Below are positions 35,324-47,602 of a stretch of 64,000 nucleotides of DNA, in pieces. The translations under genes and the position numbers were made by a program. The stretch comes from Dryas octopetala (lineage: Eukaryota > Streptophyta > Magnoliopsida > Rosales > Rosaceae). Position 1 is the stretch's first letter. The number at the start of each line of letters is the position of its first letter. Under the pieces are notes generated by a model that had not been told where the DNA came from, made no database searches, and saw only the letters and a list, made by a program, of their open reading frames with translations. Where the stretch lies: positions 21,369,889 through 21,433,888 of the forward strand of contig OY992836.1 of assembly GCA_963921425.1 (NCBI GenBank), given 5' to 3'.

Positions 35324-38300
35324 TCACTGTTTGCCTGCTGAGTCTAGCAGAGCCAAGTACTCGCTTATGGCTTCACCTTCTTTGGTAACTTCAAGGTCAT
35401 AATCCGATAAAGCATCCCCTTTTGCTAATTCATCAGCAAGTTCACCTTCCATTTCTGCATCACGCTCTCCTGCTTCACTAGCATTTGATGGACCTCCAAC
35501 TTCGTTATTTTGATGCATAATGTCAGCAGCAGCAGCAATTGCCCCAGATTGGCTACCGTCGTGAGCAGCAACTGTGGGGTTTGGTGCACCTTCTGCGAGC
35601 AATCGATGCAGTGCTTCCTGCATTGTCCCCCCAGCTTGAAGAGCGGCAACCACTGCATACCAAGTTTAATATCAGAGCCTAGCTAGGTGCCTCCCAAACT
35701 TGCTACTTATGAACCTCCTGGTAGAGACTTTCCAATATCTATAAAACTGCAGATTCCTATATTAATGTAATAGCAAACAATGATCTTGTCACGCCAATTC
35801 TTTGAAACAATGCAACTTTTTGGGGGAAGGAAATGGATATTATGATGGAAACAGTGTAGGAAAAAGTTAGATAAAAATAAGATTGATGAGGGTGATTTGG
35901 CCAATATTAGCTCTATGGAATCTAATCGGGAAACATAAACATCAGAAACTTTAGTAAAAGATGCTAAAAACATAGTGGTTCTGCTATATGTATCCCTTTG
36001 ACAAGTACCTCTTGATCTTTCGAAGCCCATGCCTACTAACGTTTCAACTGAAGCATGTATTGCTTGGCGCTGTCGTTTCCTTTTCCTTGATTCAATATCA
36101 ACCTGCAGGTCAAACAAAGTTAGTAATGTTAAAAGTCAATAATTCAGAATAAATACATCATAATATCATATAAATACCTGTATGGAAGAATTAGTTTCTG
36201 GATTTGTCAAATCATCCAATGCCTTCTCAGTGTCATTCTCATTTCTTCGAAGTGCTTCAGCAGCAAGCTCCTTCTCAAACCTGCAAAGTCCAGCAACTTT
36301 TAGAATGACTACTGAAAATACAGGGGCTCTTGTTAAGAACATATATTATCATGACATATCTGCCAGTGAATCACCGTTTTGAAATAAACACACCCTTCAA
36401 ATTGAAGGCTGTGTTGAACAACTATATTGTTCTGGCTTGCTTACCCAATGGAGACCAATTGACCCAAATTCTGGAGATCCACAGCTTTCTTCAAGGGCGT
36501 TGTTCCATACTTCTTTTGCTCCCTGCCAATTTGTTGGTTTAATTAACAGTACAGACAGAGAAATTCAAAGAAAATTCAATTCTAGTAAGACACCCACATA
36601 ATTTCATTCCGTCGCCGAATATCTTCTTCCCGTTTTTGGGCTTTCTTCTCCTTCTGTTCAACAAGAAAATCAACTGCACTACCAACATCTTGATTGCTTA
36701 TCCGCAATGCCCTTTTCGCATCTCGTTCTTTGAATCCCATGCTCATAACAAGTGATAGGGCATCATCTGGCACCTGTAGCTGGAAGCAACAACCGAAATT
36801 GTCATGAGGTAAAACATAGATGTAGAGATGGTAGGTTACTTGGATTTTGGTTGAAACTACTGGCTTCACCCAGAAAAGTGAGATCTGGACTATAGCATAC
36901 CACATTTCTGTGGAAATTAGAAAAAAAATAAATCTTTTCTTTTTAGAATCGAGCATTTTGCATATATAATTTTAAACATAGTGGCCATTCAGGAAGAATT
37001 GACTGAAAATTTTGGTGCAATTTACAATTTCGGAACTCCAAAAAACCCTAGCCAAGCAAAGCTAACTCTTTTGTGCATAATATGTTTGGTGTAGACTCTA
37101 GCCACTTTCCTCCGAGCACTTCTCAGGACATGTCTAATGTAATTCAACAAACCTTGGTGAATTTTTCTTGTGCAGAAGTCAGCACCTTCCTTGATTTATC
37201 AAACTGACCACTGTGATACGCCACCACCCCTTCCAGCAGCTCCAGTCTCAAATATCTATAGAGAAAAATGAAAAATCAATTAGACCAAAATTCTCCTGAA
37301 TAGTGCCGAGGAACATTCAGATCGAATATGCCTTGTAGTTGAAGTACTCACAATGCAAGCTCTGGATAGCGACCTGCCTGAAGGAGTCTGACACGAGAAG
37401 AGTCCTTTCCATGAGCTCGCTCGATTCCTTCTCTGGCTTTCTCAAGTCGAATTCCTGCCACTGAGAGCCAGTTGATGTCTCGGAGCATGAAATAACACCA
37501 AACCATGTCGATTTGCAGTATAGGAGGATTGTCAACAAGCTTGAAGCAAACAATGGCCAAACAGCAAAGGATATTATACAGTGATATGGAAAGAGAGATA
37601 AGCTTGATATAGTTTAAATCAAAGTTACATGGAGCCCACATGGATCTTCCCAATAATATGGCTTGGAGCGATATCTTCAGTAAAGTGACTCTGACAAATT
37701 GACAATCAACATTCTGAATCCAAAACAAAGAACTGTTCACTCACCTCAATAACCTTTGGGTTGCAAAGAGAGAAAGCCTCCTACAAGAATGAAAGAATCC
37801 CACATGGATTAAGCAACATCCTAGTCACAGGAAATTTTCTGACTAAATAGTTCACTATGTAATAAATTACTATAGAAAGTATGTTCAAACTGATATAGGA
37901 AGCATGGACAAGCCATATCTGTGATATTTCCCTCACAGCCATCAAATCAAAATAAACCTATTGTTCCAGGCTTGCGGCACATATAAATGAAATTATCAAT
38001 AGCTACAGGCACCAGTAGGCAGTAACTGACCTCTCCCATGGCAAGCACTTCTAATGCATCTTTGTAATTTTGTCTTTGAATTAGTTGCTTTGCATTTGTA
38101 TGAAGCATCAGGCCCATCATTATTGCCCTGCCAAATAACAGTTCAAATCTTACTTCAAACTTAAAATGGGACTGAATACCCTTAAACTTCTCATAAAAGG
38201 AATTAAGTGCTCACATCTAACTGGAGTAAGAAAACTATTGAAACCTAATTATGTATCATACCGCTGATCAGTCTCGGATCCCAACTCTACTTTCTGTCCG

Positions 38301-39250
38301 CTTTGATCTTCAAGTACTATATTGAAGTCCTCGATTGGCAATGAACCATCTGCATGTCTCTTGGCCAGTGCAGTGGCAGCTGCCCTATCATGTTAATAGA
38401 TGCACAACCAAGTTAAAACTTTAAAATCGAAACACAGACATATACAAATCTATAAAATATTGGATACATATATATATATATATATGCTTTTTCTCCTTTC
38501 TGGTATCTTAACAGAATTAAATTAGACAAAATTACATTATCACTGGCAGATAACAGAAGAAGAAGACCAAACGCTTCTTTGGATAAAATTTATACTTTTT
38601 GACTGCCAAAACACCACAAAGGCACAAACCTAAGATTCAATTTTCTTTGTGACAGAATCCTCAACAACCAAATAAAGACAAGATGAAAACACCAAGACAC
38701 CAGCAAACTTCAGAAGTTCACTCAAATTTCGGTTCAGTTTTTAGCATCAATTCCTCATCTATTGTACTAAACCAACGGCCAAACAAACAATCAGACATAT
38801 AACAACTAAAAAATGAAAGCAAAATGATTCTATCATCAAATTAAAGCACGTTTTTCGTCAAAGGTCAATGCTTTCATCAAAACTAAACAACGAGTGATCA
38901 ATAAATTAAAGCATATATAAAAACAAGAAAAATAAGTGCAAGACTCACTTGACTCGAGCCAGTCTGCGAGAGCGTTCCTCTTCAGCCATCAACTCCTCCT
39001 TCAAGGACTTGCCCTCCTCAGCACATACCCGACTAGCAAGAATCTTGGCGTTGTTCTTGATACCCAATTGGGTCAACTTCTCGCTTCCATCGCCGTCTTT
39101 CAAGACTCTGCCTGCGAATATCAAATTGATTGAGTTGGGCTCGCTGTTCGATCGCTTCGCAACCTCTTCTCGCAACATGGGTATGGTCCAATCCTCCAAT
39201 TCAACCTGTAACAGACCAGCCCATGCCCCTGCAATCTTTAGCTTCGCCAT
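35324..39250 (-). CDS. NUB1-like protein: ubiquitin-like plus three UBA domains
   Basis: Eleven exons on the minus strand, phase-checked: 39250-38949, 38384-38262, 38127-38031, 37780-37745, 37539-37352, 37255-37153, 36779-36598, 36522-36445, 36280-36178, 36102-36009, 35652-35324. They give 544 residues. Resembles NEDD8 ultimate buster 1, which links NEDD8/ubiquitin conjugates to the proteasome. UBL 1-80 (VELEDWTIPMLREEVAKRSN, LIFAGRVLKDG); a central helical region containing DMVWCYFMLRDINWLSVAGI; UBA1 (PDDALSLVMSMGFKERDAKR), UBA2 (LGQLVSIGFEKELAAEALRR) and UBA3 (VETLVGMGFERSR...VVAALQAGG). I start at MAKLKIAG; an in-frame ATG nine codons upstream (39277) is possible but less likely. The exon 7 acceptor could shift by six bases. 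Exon 8 holds a partial miR396 complement (36477-36497). Confidence 0.9.
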
Positions 39251-40903
39251 GAGAGAGACAGAGAGGGCTGAGGACAATGTGGGGTTTTCGAAGAAGACGG
39301 GAATGGGTTTATATAGAGAATTTCTTGTTCATCAAGGCTTTTTTTTTTTTTTTTGGCCAACTTGTTCATCAAGGCTTAAACTTTCTACTTTTGTGTCAGA
39401 GGGCACACTGTGATAGGACTCTAAATAAAATTATAAATATTACTTGGATTTATATATTGGAGGGGAAAGTTTTTATTTAAGAAGGAAAAAAAAAAAAAAA
39501 AGCTAATAAGTTTTGTACTTTATCAAAATTGTGTCTTAGTGAAAATCGGATCGAGATAGAATTTGAAATATGAATTTGAGATTTTGACCCAAATCGCAAA
39601 TCACGAATTGATCCGATTATAATCTTATCCTTATTGTAATCCTTCCAACTTTAAAATAAGGTTCATTGATTTTAATTATTAAATTTCAATAACTTTTTAG
39701 TTTAGGTATCAAACTTAAGTAGCATTTTAGATTAGGATTGTAAAATTAAGTAGCATTTTAAATTAGAGTTAACATATGGTACGTTCTCTGTTAGTTGTTT
39801 GATTTGTAATTATGTTGGGTTGTTTTGGACATTATTGTTTTGGATTTTCTGGCCTGTTTTAATGAAAAGTCATCATGTGGTAAAATAAAAAAATAAAAAA
39901 ATAAAAAAATGATTTCCTTAGTTAGGTCCTTTTTGCCTTGTTGAGTTCTTTTCTTCTTTGGAAATGCATCATCCACTAAAAAAAAGTGTTGTCTTTGCTA
40001 GTAGTTTTGGCATGCTTGACATTATGTTTTTTTTTTCCCATAACTTCACCCTATTATTGTATAATTATTCATTTTGATGGATTTTCTACCTTTATTTTTT
40101 TTTTTTTCCTGCAATGTGGTCAATAGCTCCTAATGATTATTATGCAGTTGGTTCTTGACTTCTTTCTAATGAGGAGTTTGTGATTTTTAATTTTGATGGT
40201 TAAGTTAAACTTTATTCTATACAGCTATTACTTTTACTATCATATATGTTAATAGTATTTTTCTTTCTGCAAAAGCTCAAAAACTTCTCAATGACTCGAT
40301 CGTGAATATTAATGGAAACTCCCTCAAAGAAGGCCGCTTCGGCAAATCATGATTTTCACAACATTCAAGTGAAATGAGACTTTTCTTTCATATCTTCCTT
40401 AAGCTTTTTGAAAAAAATACACTATTCATTGGTGACTCTAGTGTGATTGCTAAAACCACTATGATGCTACTTTACTCCTTTGGTAGGGTGGAAGTTGATC
40501 ATCTACCAACATAAATGAGATTCACGATGATTTAGGTTGTTTATTTTGGTGTTTTCAATATTGGTTGTTTTTACATGAAAACGGCTCGATGGTGGAATCA
40601 TCTTTGTCTGAGGTTCTCGAATATTCTGGTTGGTACACTCGTTGATCACCCTGCAAACAATGAACAAACTGCAACGGGTTGCCTAAGTACTAATATGTAA
40701 AGTGGTCAACAATTAATGAGAGTGATGATGATAATTTACCTTATGTGAACATGTGATGGACTCGTTTATAAGATTCTATTATGAGGTTTTTCGTCTTGAT
40801 AGATGGACTTACCTGGGCAAGACACTTGGGCAACAACCCTATTTCCCTTCGAGTTGTCGTCATCTAATTGGTTTAACTAGTGGCTTATTGGTGGTATGAG
40901 AAA
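39251..40903. other. Head-to-head intergenic region, part 1
   Basis: Promoter of the NUB1-like gene (-), then AT-rich DNA with several poly-T tracts. No supported gene. Confidence 0.5.
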
Positions 40904-40912
40904 TATTGTTTT

Positions 40913-41269
40913 GGGCTAAATACAAAAATGGTACACAAACTTTACAATGAGTTTCAATTTAATTCACTGACTATAAAAAGTGTTAATTTGGTCCACAAAC
41001 TTTCCAAGTTGTACCAAAGTACAAATGCTAACTTTTATTAAAAAATTAACGAAATTAGTCACATTAAAATGTGATGAACAGACAAAAATACCTTTGAAAA
41101 TGTAGTTACTTGCTGTGCACATAACCAGTTTTCGTTAAATTTTTCGATAAAAGTTAACGTTTGTACTGCTTTGATACAACTTATAAAGTTCGTAAAACAA
41201 ATTAACACTTATTATAGATAATGAACTAAATTAAGATTAAAGTTCGTGAACCATTTTCATATTTAACCC
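40913..41269. mobile_element. MITE, 357 bp, long terminal inverted repeats
   Basis: The left arm (GGGCTAAATACAAAAATGG...) and the reverse complement of the right arm (GGGTTAAATATGAAAATGG...) match along more than 130 bp each, through TTAACTTTTAT near the centre, so the element folds almost end to end. A near-perfect 9-bp duplication flanks it (TATTGTTTT at 40904-40912, TATTATTTT at 41270-41278; one mismatch), suggesting a Mutator-type MITE of some age. Lies upstream of the Harbinger-derived gene. Confidence 0.85.
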
Positions 41270-41278
41270 TATTATTTT

Positions 41279-41723
41279 AGTGACACTTCCGAGTCTGAAG
41301 TCGGTTGGTCACCATTAACATCGACGGTCTGCGCAGTTACTACAATGATCGAGAAGAACTATCAATTATATGATGGTCGGTTAACGATAGTGTGCCAATA
41401 GGTTGCATGACGGTCTTCACATAGTCAAATCATTTTTAAATTTTGATTTAGTTGGAATCATTTGATTTTTACGATGAAGGTTGCCTAAAATTCTTTTTTG
41501 AACCGAAAAAGAGAATTACTACTCATATTTGTGTTCTCATATATAAAAGGGAAATAATTTCCCAAAGTTATAAGTTTTAACCTAAGAAAAACAGAAGGAA
41601 AAAACATCATAGTACACTACTATACTTAACCAAACCTGTCACACTCACTGCCACAGCATCTGACTCCTACTAATCAAACTCCATTAGCCGCCGACCAAAC
41701 AGAAAAAACCAACTCCACCAGCG
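41279..41723 (+). other. Upstream region of the Harbinger-derived gene
   Basis: About 445 bp between the MITE and the start codon; presumed promoter and 5' UTR. No distinct TATA element picked out. Confidence 0.4.
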
Positions 41724-43034
41724 ATGGCTGCCGGTTGCGGCGGCGCAGCCAAGAGCGCCACCAGACGCAAGGCCAAAGCAAAGAAACGACAGCAAACCCA
41801 CAACACCACCAACGACGACGACAATCAACAAAACCTCACCACTCTCATCACCACCGCCACCTCACTCGCCCACTCCTTCCTCTCGCAAAACGACCTCCTC
41901 CTCCTCCCCTCCCAAACCCTAACCCTAGAAACCCTCCTCTCCTCCACCGCCACCTCCCTCTCCACCCTCCAAAACCCACCACCACAACCACCACTACCGC
42001 AGCCACGACCACAAGAATGCTGGTTCAACCGCTTCCTCTCCGACACCGCCTCCGACAGAAGCTCCGACTCGCGGTGGTCACACACCTTCCGCATGTCAGA
42101 ACACTCCTTCTCCATCCTCCTCTCCATGCTCGCCCCATTTCTCAGCTCCACGATCCAATCAATTCCGCCCAATTTCGCTCTCGCCGCTGCAATTTTTCGT
42201 TTGGCCCACGGCGCGAGCTATAAGGCGGTGGGAAGGCGCTTCGGGCTGGACTCGGTGGAGGCCTGCCGGGCCTTTTACGCCGTCTGTAAGGCGGTGAATG
42301 ATAAATTAGGGAACTTGTTCGAGTTTCAGTCCGATATAGGGCGGATTGTGGGGGCTTTCGGGTGGATTTCGCTGCCGAATTGTTGTGGGGTTTTGGGGTT
42401 TGGGAGGTTTGGGGTTGGTGGAGAGATGTTGGGGCCAAATGGGTCTTTGTTGGTTCAGGCATTGGTGGACTCTGAAGGGAGGTTCCTGGATGTCTCAGCT
42501 GGGTGGCCCAGCACCATGAAACCCGAATCCATTTTCCGTCAGACTAAGCTCTATTTGGGTGTTGAAGAATCTAGGGACTTGCTCAATGGTCCTGTTTGTG
42601 AGCTTGGTAATGGCATTTCCATTCCTCAATACATATTGGGGGACTCGTGCTTCCCTCTGTTACCATGGCTTTTAACCCCTTACACAAGATCGAACGAGGA
42701 GGATAGTTTCGGTTCATTAGAAAGGGCCTTTAATTCTGCACATAATCGTGCAATGGGGTTGGTTGGCACGGCATTTGGGAGAGTTCGGGCTCGGTGGCAG
42801 CTCCTGTCTAGGCAGTGGAAGGAAGAGTGTATTGAGTTTTTGCCATTTGTGGTTGTTACAGGGTGTCTGCTGCATAATTTTCTGATCAAGTGTCAAGAGC
42901 CGATGCCGGATGACAATGTGGGGTGCTCAACGGAGGAAGAGCTTCCGGTTTTTGATGGAGAGGTGAATGAGAGTGGTGAGAAGATTAGGAATGCGCTTGC
43001 CACGCACTTGAGTCGGGTAAGCCTTAGAAGATGA
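41724..43034 (+). CDS. Domesticated PIF/Harbinger transposase, ALP1/HARBI1-like
   Basis: Single exon, 436 residues. Basic N-terminus (RRKAKAKKRQQ, likely nuclear localisation) and Pro-rich linker, then a Harbinger transposase fold: MSEHSFSILLSMLAPF, AAAIFRLAHGASYKAVGRRF, LVDSEGRFLDVSAGWPST (248-264), YILGDSCFPLLPWLLTPY (303-320), FNSAHNRAMGLVGTAFGRVRARW and the terminal helix GCLLHNFLI. Active enzymes have DGTH, GDSGYP and VERAFG carrying the DDE triad. Here DGTH is replaced (around CCGVLGFGRF, 220-229) and the Glu of VERAFG is Gly348; only Asp307 remains. No terminal repeats flank the gene. This fits a host gene related to ALP1, a Polycomb PRC2-associated protein, rather than a live transposon. 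The start codon is the only upstream ATG in frame. Confidence 0.9.
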   Translation: MAAGCGGAAKSATRRKAKAKKRQQTHNTTNDDDNQQNLTTLITTATSLAHSFLSQNDLLLLPSQTLTLETLLSSTATSLSTLQNPPPQPPLPQPRPQECWFNRFLSDTASDRSSDSRWSHTFRMSEHSFSILLSMLAPFLSSTIQSIPPNFALAAAIFRLAHGASYKAVGRRFGLDSVEACRAFYAVCKAVNDKLGNLFEFQSDIGRIVGAFGWISLPNCCGVLGFGRFGVGGEMLGPNGSLLVQALVDSEGRFLDVSAGWPSTMKPESIFRQTKLYLGVEESRDLLNGPVCELGNGISIPQYILGDSCFPLLPWLLTPYTRSNEEDSFGSLERAFNSAHNRAMGLVGTAFGRVRARWQLLSRQWKEECIEFLPFVVVTGCLLHNFLIKCQEPMPDDNVGCSTEEELPVFDGEVNESGEKIRNALATHLSRVSLRR

Positions 43035-44114
43035 ATTTCTTCATTGCGCTTGTAGTTGCCCTTAGTTGCTATAATCAATTTGCAGTCATTTTAGATTTGT
43101 AGAGAATTTTCGGATCACTTGGAGTCTTGATATGGTCTGCTTCAACTTCATATATGTAATGTGTGTATATGGCATGTGAACATGCGTATGCAATTTTGTA
43201 AGTACATAGACAATGAAGACCATTAATGTCAAGGTTTCAAGAAGGGTTTCATTTCGCAACTGGATGTGCTTGTCCAATTCAATGTCTTTCCATGGTATGC
43301 TGATGGCATTCTTATCTTGTTTGTGATGCACAGTATCTGTGATGATCTCTGCCTATTAGTCGGGCAACCCATTTTTGGATCTATGATGAAGTATAAATAA
43401 ACTGAAAAGTTGATAAATGATTGGTTCTACAAATGACACAATGTTGTCATTTGTGTCAAAACCTACTCTACTAAGTACTATCAAATTATAGGACTAAGAT
43501 TGGCTCTCTTGTTGTGATCCCTGCCTTTGGTGTTTTTCGCTTGATTTTAGAGTGAACCCAGATGTGCAATGTAAGGAAGAGTGCTAAGAAGGATAATAAG
43601 TTGCAACGTCCTCAAAATTGTTAATGCTTGACTTTCATTTATTATTGAATGCCATTAAGGAATGCTTCCTATGGCAGATGGGGTGCCTTTGAGCCCACTG
43701 TTGCATTGATGAATGAATCATTCAATCACAACTACTCCCAACTTTAAAAGAAGTAGTGAAAGACATAGGGTTTCATGTCTAAGAAACTACATCTTCATGC
43801 AGCATAACCCACTAGGAAACATTAGTGTTTGGAATTGGAGGTGCATAATTGTTACATACTATGAACACCATATGAACTAGATGGATAATGTGAAGGGAGT
43901 TGCATTTATAAAGAACTATACCGGACTATTAATTATATTAGCAGTAAATATTTGTACACAATTAACAAAGATGATCTGGCATATTCGACTAATTTGGCTT
44001 AAACCAGTACAATCGCCTTTGAAACAAAATAAATCTCCAAGTAAAAAAAAAAAATTCAAAATTGGTTTGAAGTTGTAATGGTCAAATCCAAAATTGAATC
44101 AATGAGGTATGGGC
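43035..44114. other. Convergent intergenic region
   Basis: 3' flanks of the Harbinger-derived gene and MICU. No gene seen. Confidence 0.6.
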
Positions 44115-46203
44115 TTAGAAATTGAAGTTGCAGCTTTGCTGACGAAAAGTACAATTAAACCAGCAAGATAAGAGTCCCCCGAGGCCTGTCTGTGAAATTT
44201 CACCTCCCCTATTTTTCAAAGCTCTTACGAACTCATTTGCACTTAAATCTCCATCGCCATCCACATCGAATACATGGAATATTATGTCAATCACATTGTT
44301 GGTAACAGAGATGCCACACACCTGCATGTATAAATATAAATTAGTCGATCATCAATTAGTATAAGTAAAGCTACTACTGTACTTGTTAATCAAACATCAG
44401 TTATCAATAGGTTGATAGGTTGGTGTATTTACTTGGGAAGCCGCTCTCTGGAAATCTTGCTTTCTCAAGACCCCATTAACTTCTCCGTAACTGAAAATGG
44501 CGATAGAGAAGAACTGCAGATTTTTACGCAGCTCTGCAAAATCTTTAAATTCCTTGAATGTAATCTGTATGTCTTTAAGATATGACTCGTCAATTTCGTC
44601 TACCCGATCAAGCAACTTGTTTACATCACTGATATCAGCAGATGCAACAAGGGACAAGGCGAAATCTTTAGCTGATATGGTTCCTCGTGATTTGTAGTCG
44701 TAATGGGAAAACTCCAAGCGCAAGATCTTTCACATTCAAAGATTGATGAAGAAAACAAGAATAAATGATCAACTGACTGAAATATATATGGTATGAAATT
44801 CATGAAGAGAGAGATAGAGAATTGTATACCTCATCGTGTAAATCTCTGAAAAACTGAACAAATCTTTCAACTTTAAGACTTGCTTTGCCGTCTTTGCCAA
44901 AGAAGTACTCGAGCAGGCCTCCTTCTTCGACAGAAACTTTGATCCTGTGGCCATCCTTGCTTTGTTTGCTTTGAGATCGCATCACAGCCATCACTTTATT
45001 AAATTCTTCCCTATCAATGTCTCTGTTAATCAGTAAAACACGTAACAAGTTAGCTTTCTATATATGTCAAAGTTTCTTGGGAACCAAGAATGATGAGGAA
45101 AGGTGGATGATAATAATGTGAAAAAACCCACCCGCTGTTGTCATGATCAAACATTTTAAATGCCACCGTAAAGCTCGATTCAGGGATGCGGAGGAGAGTG
45201 AGGAAAAAGATGAACTCCGAAAAAGAAATGAGTCCATCGCCATCGGTGTCAAAAAGCATGAAGAATTTGGAAGGAGCACATTGCAACTGTCCAGGAACCT
45301 GCTCTCCTCTTAAGCAGCCTTCTCTAACACGGCTTGATTCGGAGGGTGGAAATACCTGAACCACTGCTCGCAACAAGTCTGCCGGAGTCATATAAGCCTC
45401 TCTGTCTTTTTTAACCGATGCAAAGTACTCAAAAACCTGAAACACAGTTAACACAACACAATACACACTACATGTTGCAACAAAAATTAAATCAATTTCT
45501 ACACCAAAAAAAGTAAATCAATTTATATACCTTCTCAGTAGGACTTTGCTCTCTGATCCTTTTTTCATACTTGAAGAAAACTCTTTTCCTATATGCATCT
45601 GAAATGTACAAGAGATCAATCTATTCATTAGTATGAAAATTGAAAAGCCTTCCTAATTAATGTAAACAACAAAAAGATATATATATATATATATATATAT
45701 GCAAGAAGAATTAACCATGAAAAAGAAATCAGCTTGATTGAAGTTGAAGAAAATCAATGAAATTAACAGGGTAGCTACTACCAACCTTCAAAGAGAGAAG
45801 TTGGAGCTTTATTTTGATCATTGGTCATTGCCCATGTGGTGGTCTCTTTTGGGCAATTATCAGCAAAAGACAGATTAAAGGGATATGGATCCAAAGAAGA
45901 AGAGGACCAATAAGAAAAGCCTAAGCTGGACCCAAGTATCAGAACCCCTGAAGAAATTGATCTCAGAAAGAAATTGAAATTACTATTATTATAGTCATTG
46001 TAACCAAACCCACCAACTGATGAACTGACTGAAGAAGATGAAGATGAAGATGAAGATGAAGATGAATATGGTGACGATGATGAGACGGAGGAGGAAGAGG
46101 GTTGTGATTTGTTGAAGAAAGGGCGAGAGCTGAGGCGTTGGACACCCGAAAGAACCCGGTGGATAGACCGTGAGGGTTTTCTTGAAGATGCCCAAGAAAA
46201 CAT
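44115..46203 (-). CDS. MICU: Mitochondrial calcium uniporter regulator MICU, EF-hand protein
   Basis: Six exons on the minus strand, phase-checked: 46203-45786, 45598-45531, 45436-45132, 45022-44830, 44726-44433, 44321-44115. They give 494 residues, near the roughly 500 of Arabidopsis MICU. It gates calcium entry through MCU at the inner mitochondrial membrane. The N-terminus is Arg/Ser-rich (MFSWASSRKPSRSIHRVLSG), a likely targeting peptide, with a long Ser run from a GATGAA-type repeat (46036-46062), then one hydrophobic segment (SSGVLILGSSLGFSYW). EF-hand loops: DTDGDGLISFSE, DHDNSGDIDREE and DVDGDGDLSANE, each with the 12-residue pattern ending in Glu. An intron splits the second loop. 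Three loops agree with the extra EF-hand known in plant MICU. Confidence 0.94.
45677..45700. repeat. TA microsatellite in MICU intron 1
   Basis: AT dinucleotide run inside the first intron of the MICU gene. Confidence 0.9.
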
Positions 46204-47602
46204 ACTATGAATCTATCAATGGCTATGCTTCTGATCGATCAGTTCCGAGTTCTAAAAACACACACAAATTGGTGAGAGATTCGCTTCAAAGGGAAAGAGT
46301 GGAGGTTATAATAATACTAATAACGAGAGATGGAAATAGAGCGAGTGAGAGAGTTTGGAGCGGGAAAACGGGTGCTAAGCCTTTGACTGAATCGCTTTGT
46401 AACGGTTTTTTCAAAAGTTAGTTGGTGGTTGTCATGTTTTCTTGGGTTTAAGTGAATTTCTACACTTGGATCGATCGGACGGCGTGAAATTAATTATTCA
46501 AGCGGAAGATCCGGGAGCTTATAACTTTAGTAATAGAATACTTCAATCAATGTAAGAATTCAACTTATATTCTTACTCTACAACACTACAACTATTATTA
46601 TATTATGCTCTAAAAAATAAAAACTTACGTTACAATCACACTTTCCTAAAAATCTTTGATATCATGTAGAAAATATGAACTTAATGAGTTTATTAGTAGC
46701 ATGTAACCCTTATTTATACCAAACTAAACCAACAAACATAAGGAATAGATTACTTAGAGTACAAGAATTCTATGTACGTATTATACTACGTATACAAAGA
46801 ACAAAAAACACAATCCTACGGTTAAGAGGAGTCCTTGCTCCGCCAAAACTTTCTATTTAACATTGACCCATTAAATTCATACTTTCCATAGGTAATGAGC
46901 CATAAATTCTTTTTAATTATGAGCTATATATTGTTAATGTCCTTGAATGGGTTGGGTATAATTATGACTATATATAGGCACGCATGATGTAACAGAAGGT
47001 TGATAAAATTAAATGTGCAATTAAAAGACCAATATTATTGCAGTAGGTTGTTCAGTCATTTCTTTTACGTTTTTTGGGAGAAACATAAACATTACAAGAT
47101 TCATAAATGAGCAGGTAATTATCAATTAAACAGTAAAAAAAATGGGGCTAAAAGTCACAGGGTCCCCCTAAATTCTGGTCTTTGAAGTTTGTCTTAATGA
47201 TTTTGATAAAGTTTGCAGTAGGTTATCCAATTTAATATCCTAACTGCTCCCATAATTTTTGCCCCCTGATCTCCTTATCATTTAGTACTTACCTGCCTTT
47301 GGGACCTCACTGTAACTGTAACTAATAGTACACATTTCACTTTTCATGTACAATTTCCTCATGCTCAACCTCCAGGATATTGCTAATGTCACATTCAAAG
47401 CCAACTACCATCCAAATTTTCACAAAGGGAAATTTAGATGGGGCTCCATTAAAGTCCAAATGAATAGAAACTTACCCACCACATTAATTTATATTTATTT
47501 ATCATCTTCTTCTTGTTATATATCTCCAAGCTAGCTAAGAGTCTAGGACCACCTCACATATATATTTACCATACCATATGAGGCATTAGCTTAGCTATAG
47601 CC
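46204..47602. other. Head-to-head intergenic region between MICU and SAM-domain gene
   Basis: Contains both promoters. No gene, tRNA or clear transposon recognised. Confidence 0.55.

Noticed and set aside
40261..40700. Possible retrotransposon RNase H remnant
   Set aside because: No frame of useful length and no conserved catalytic motif.
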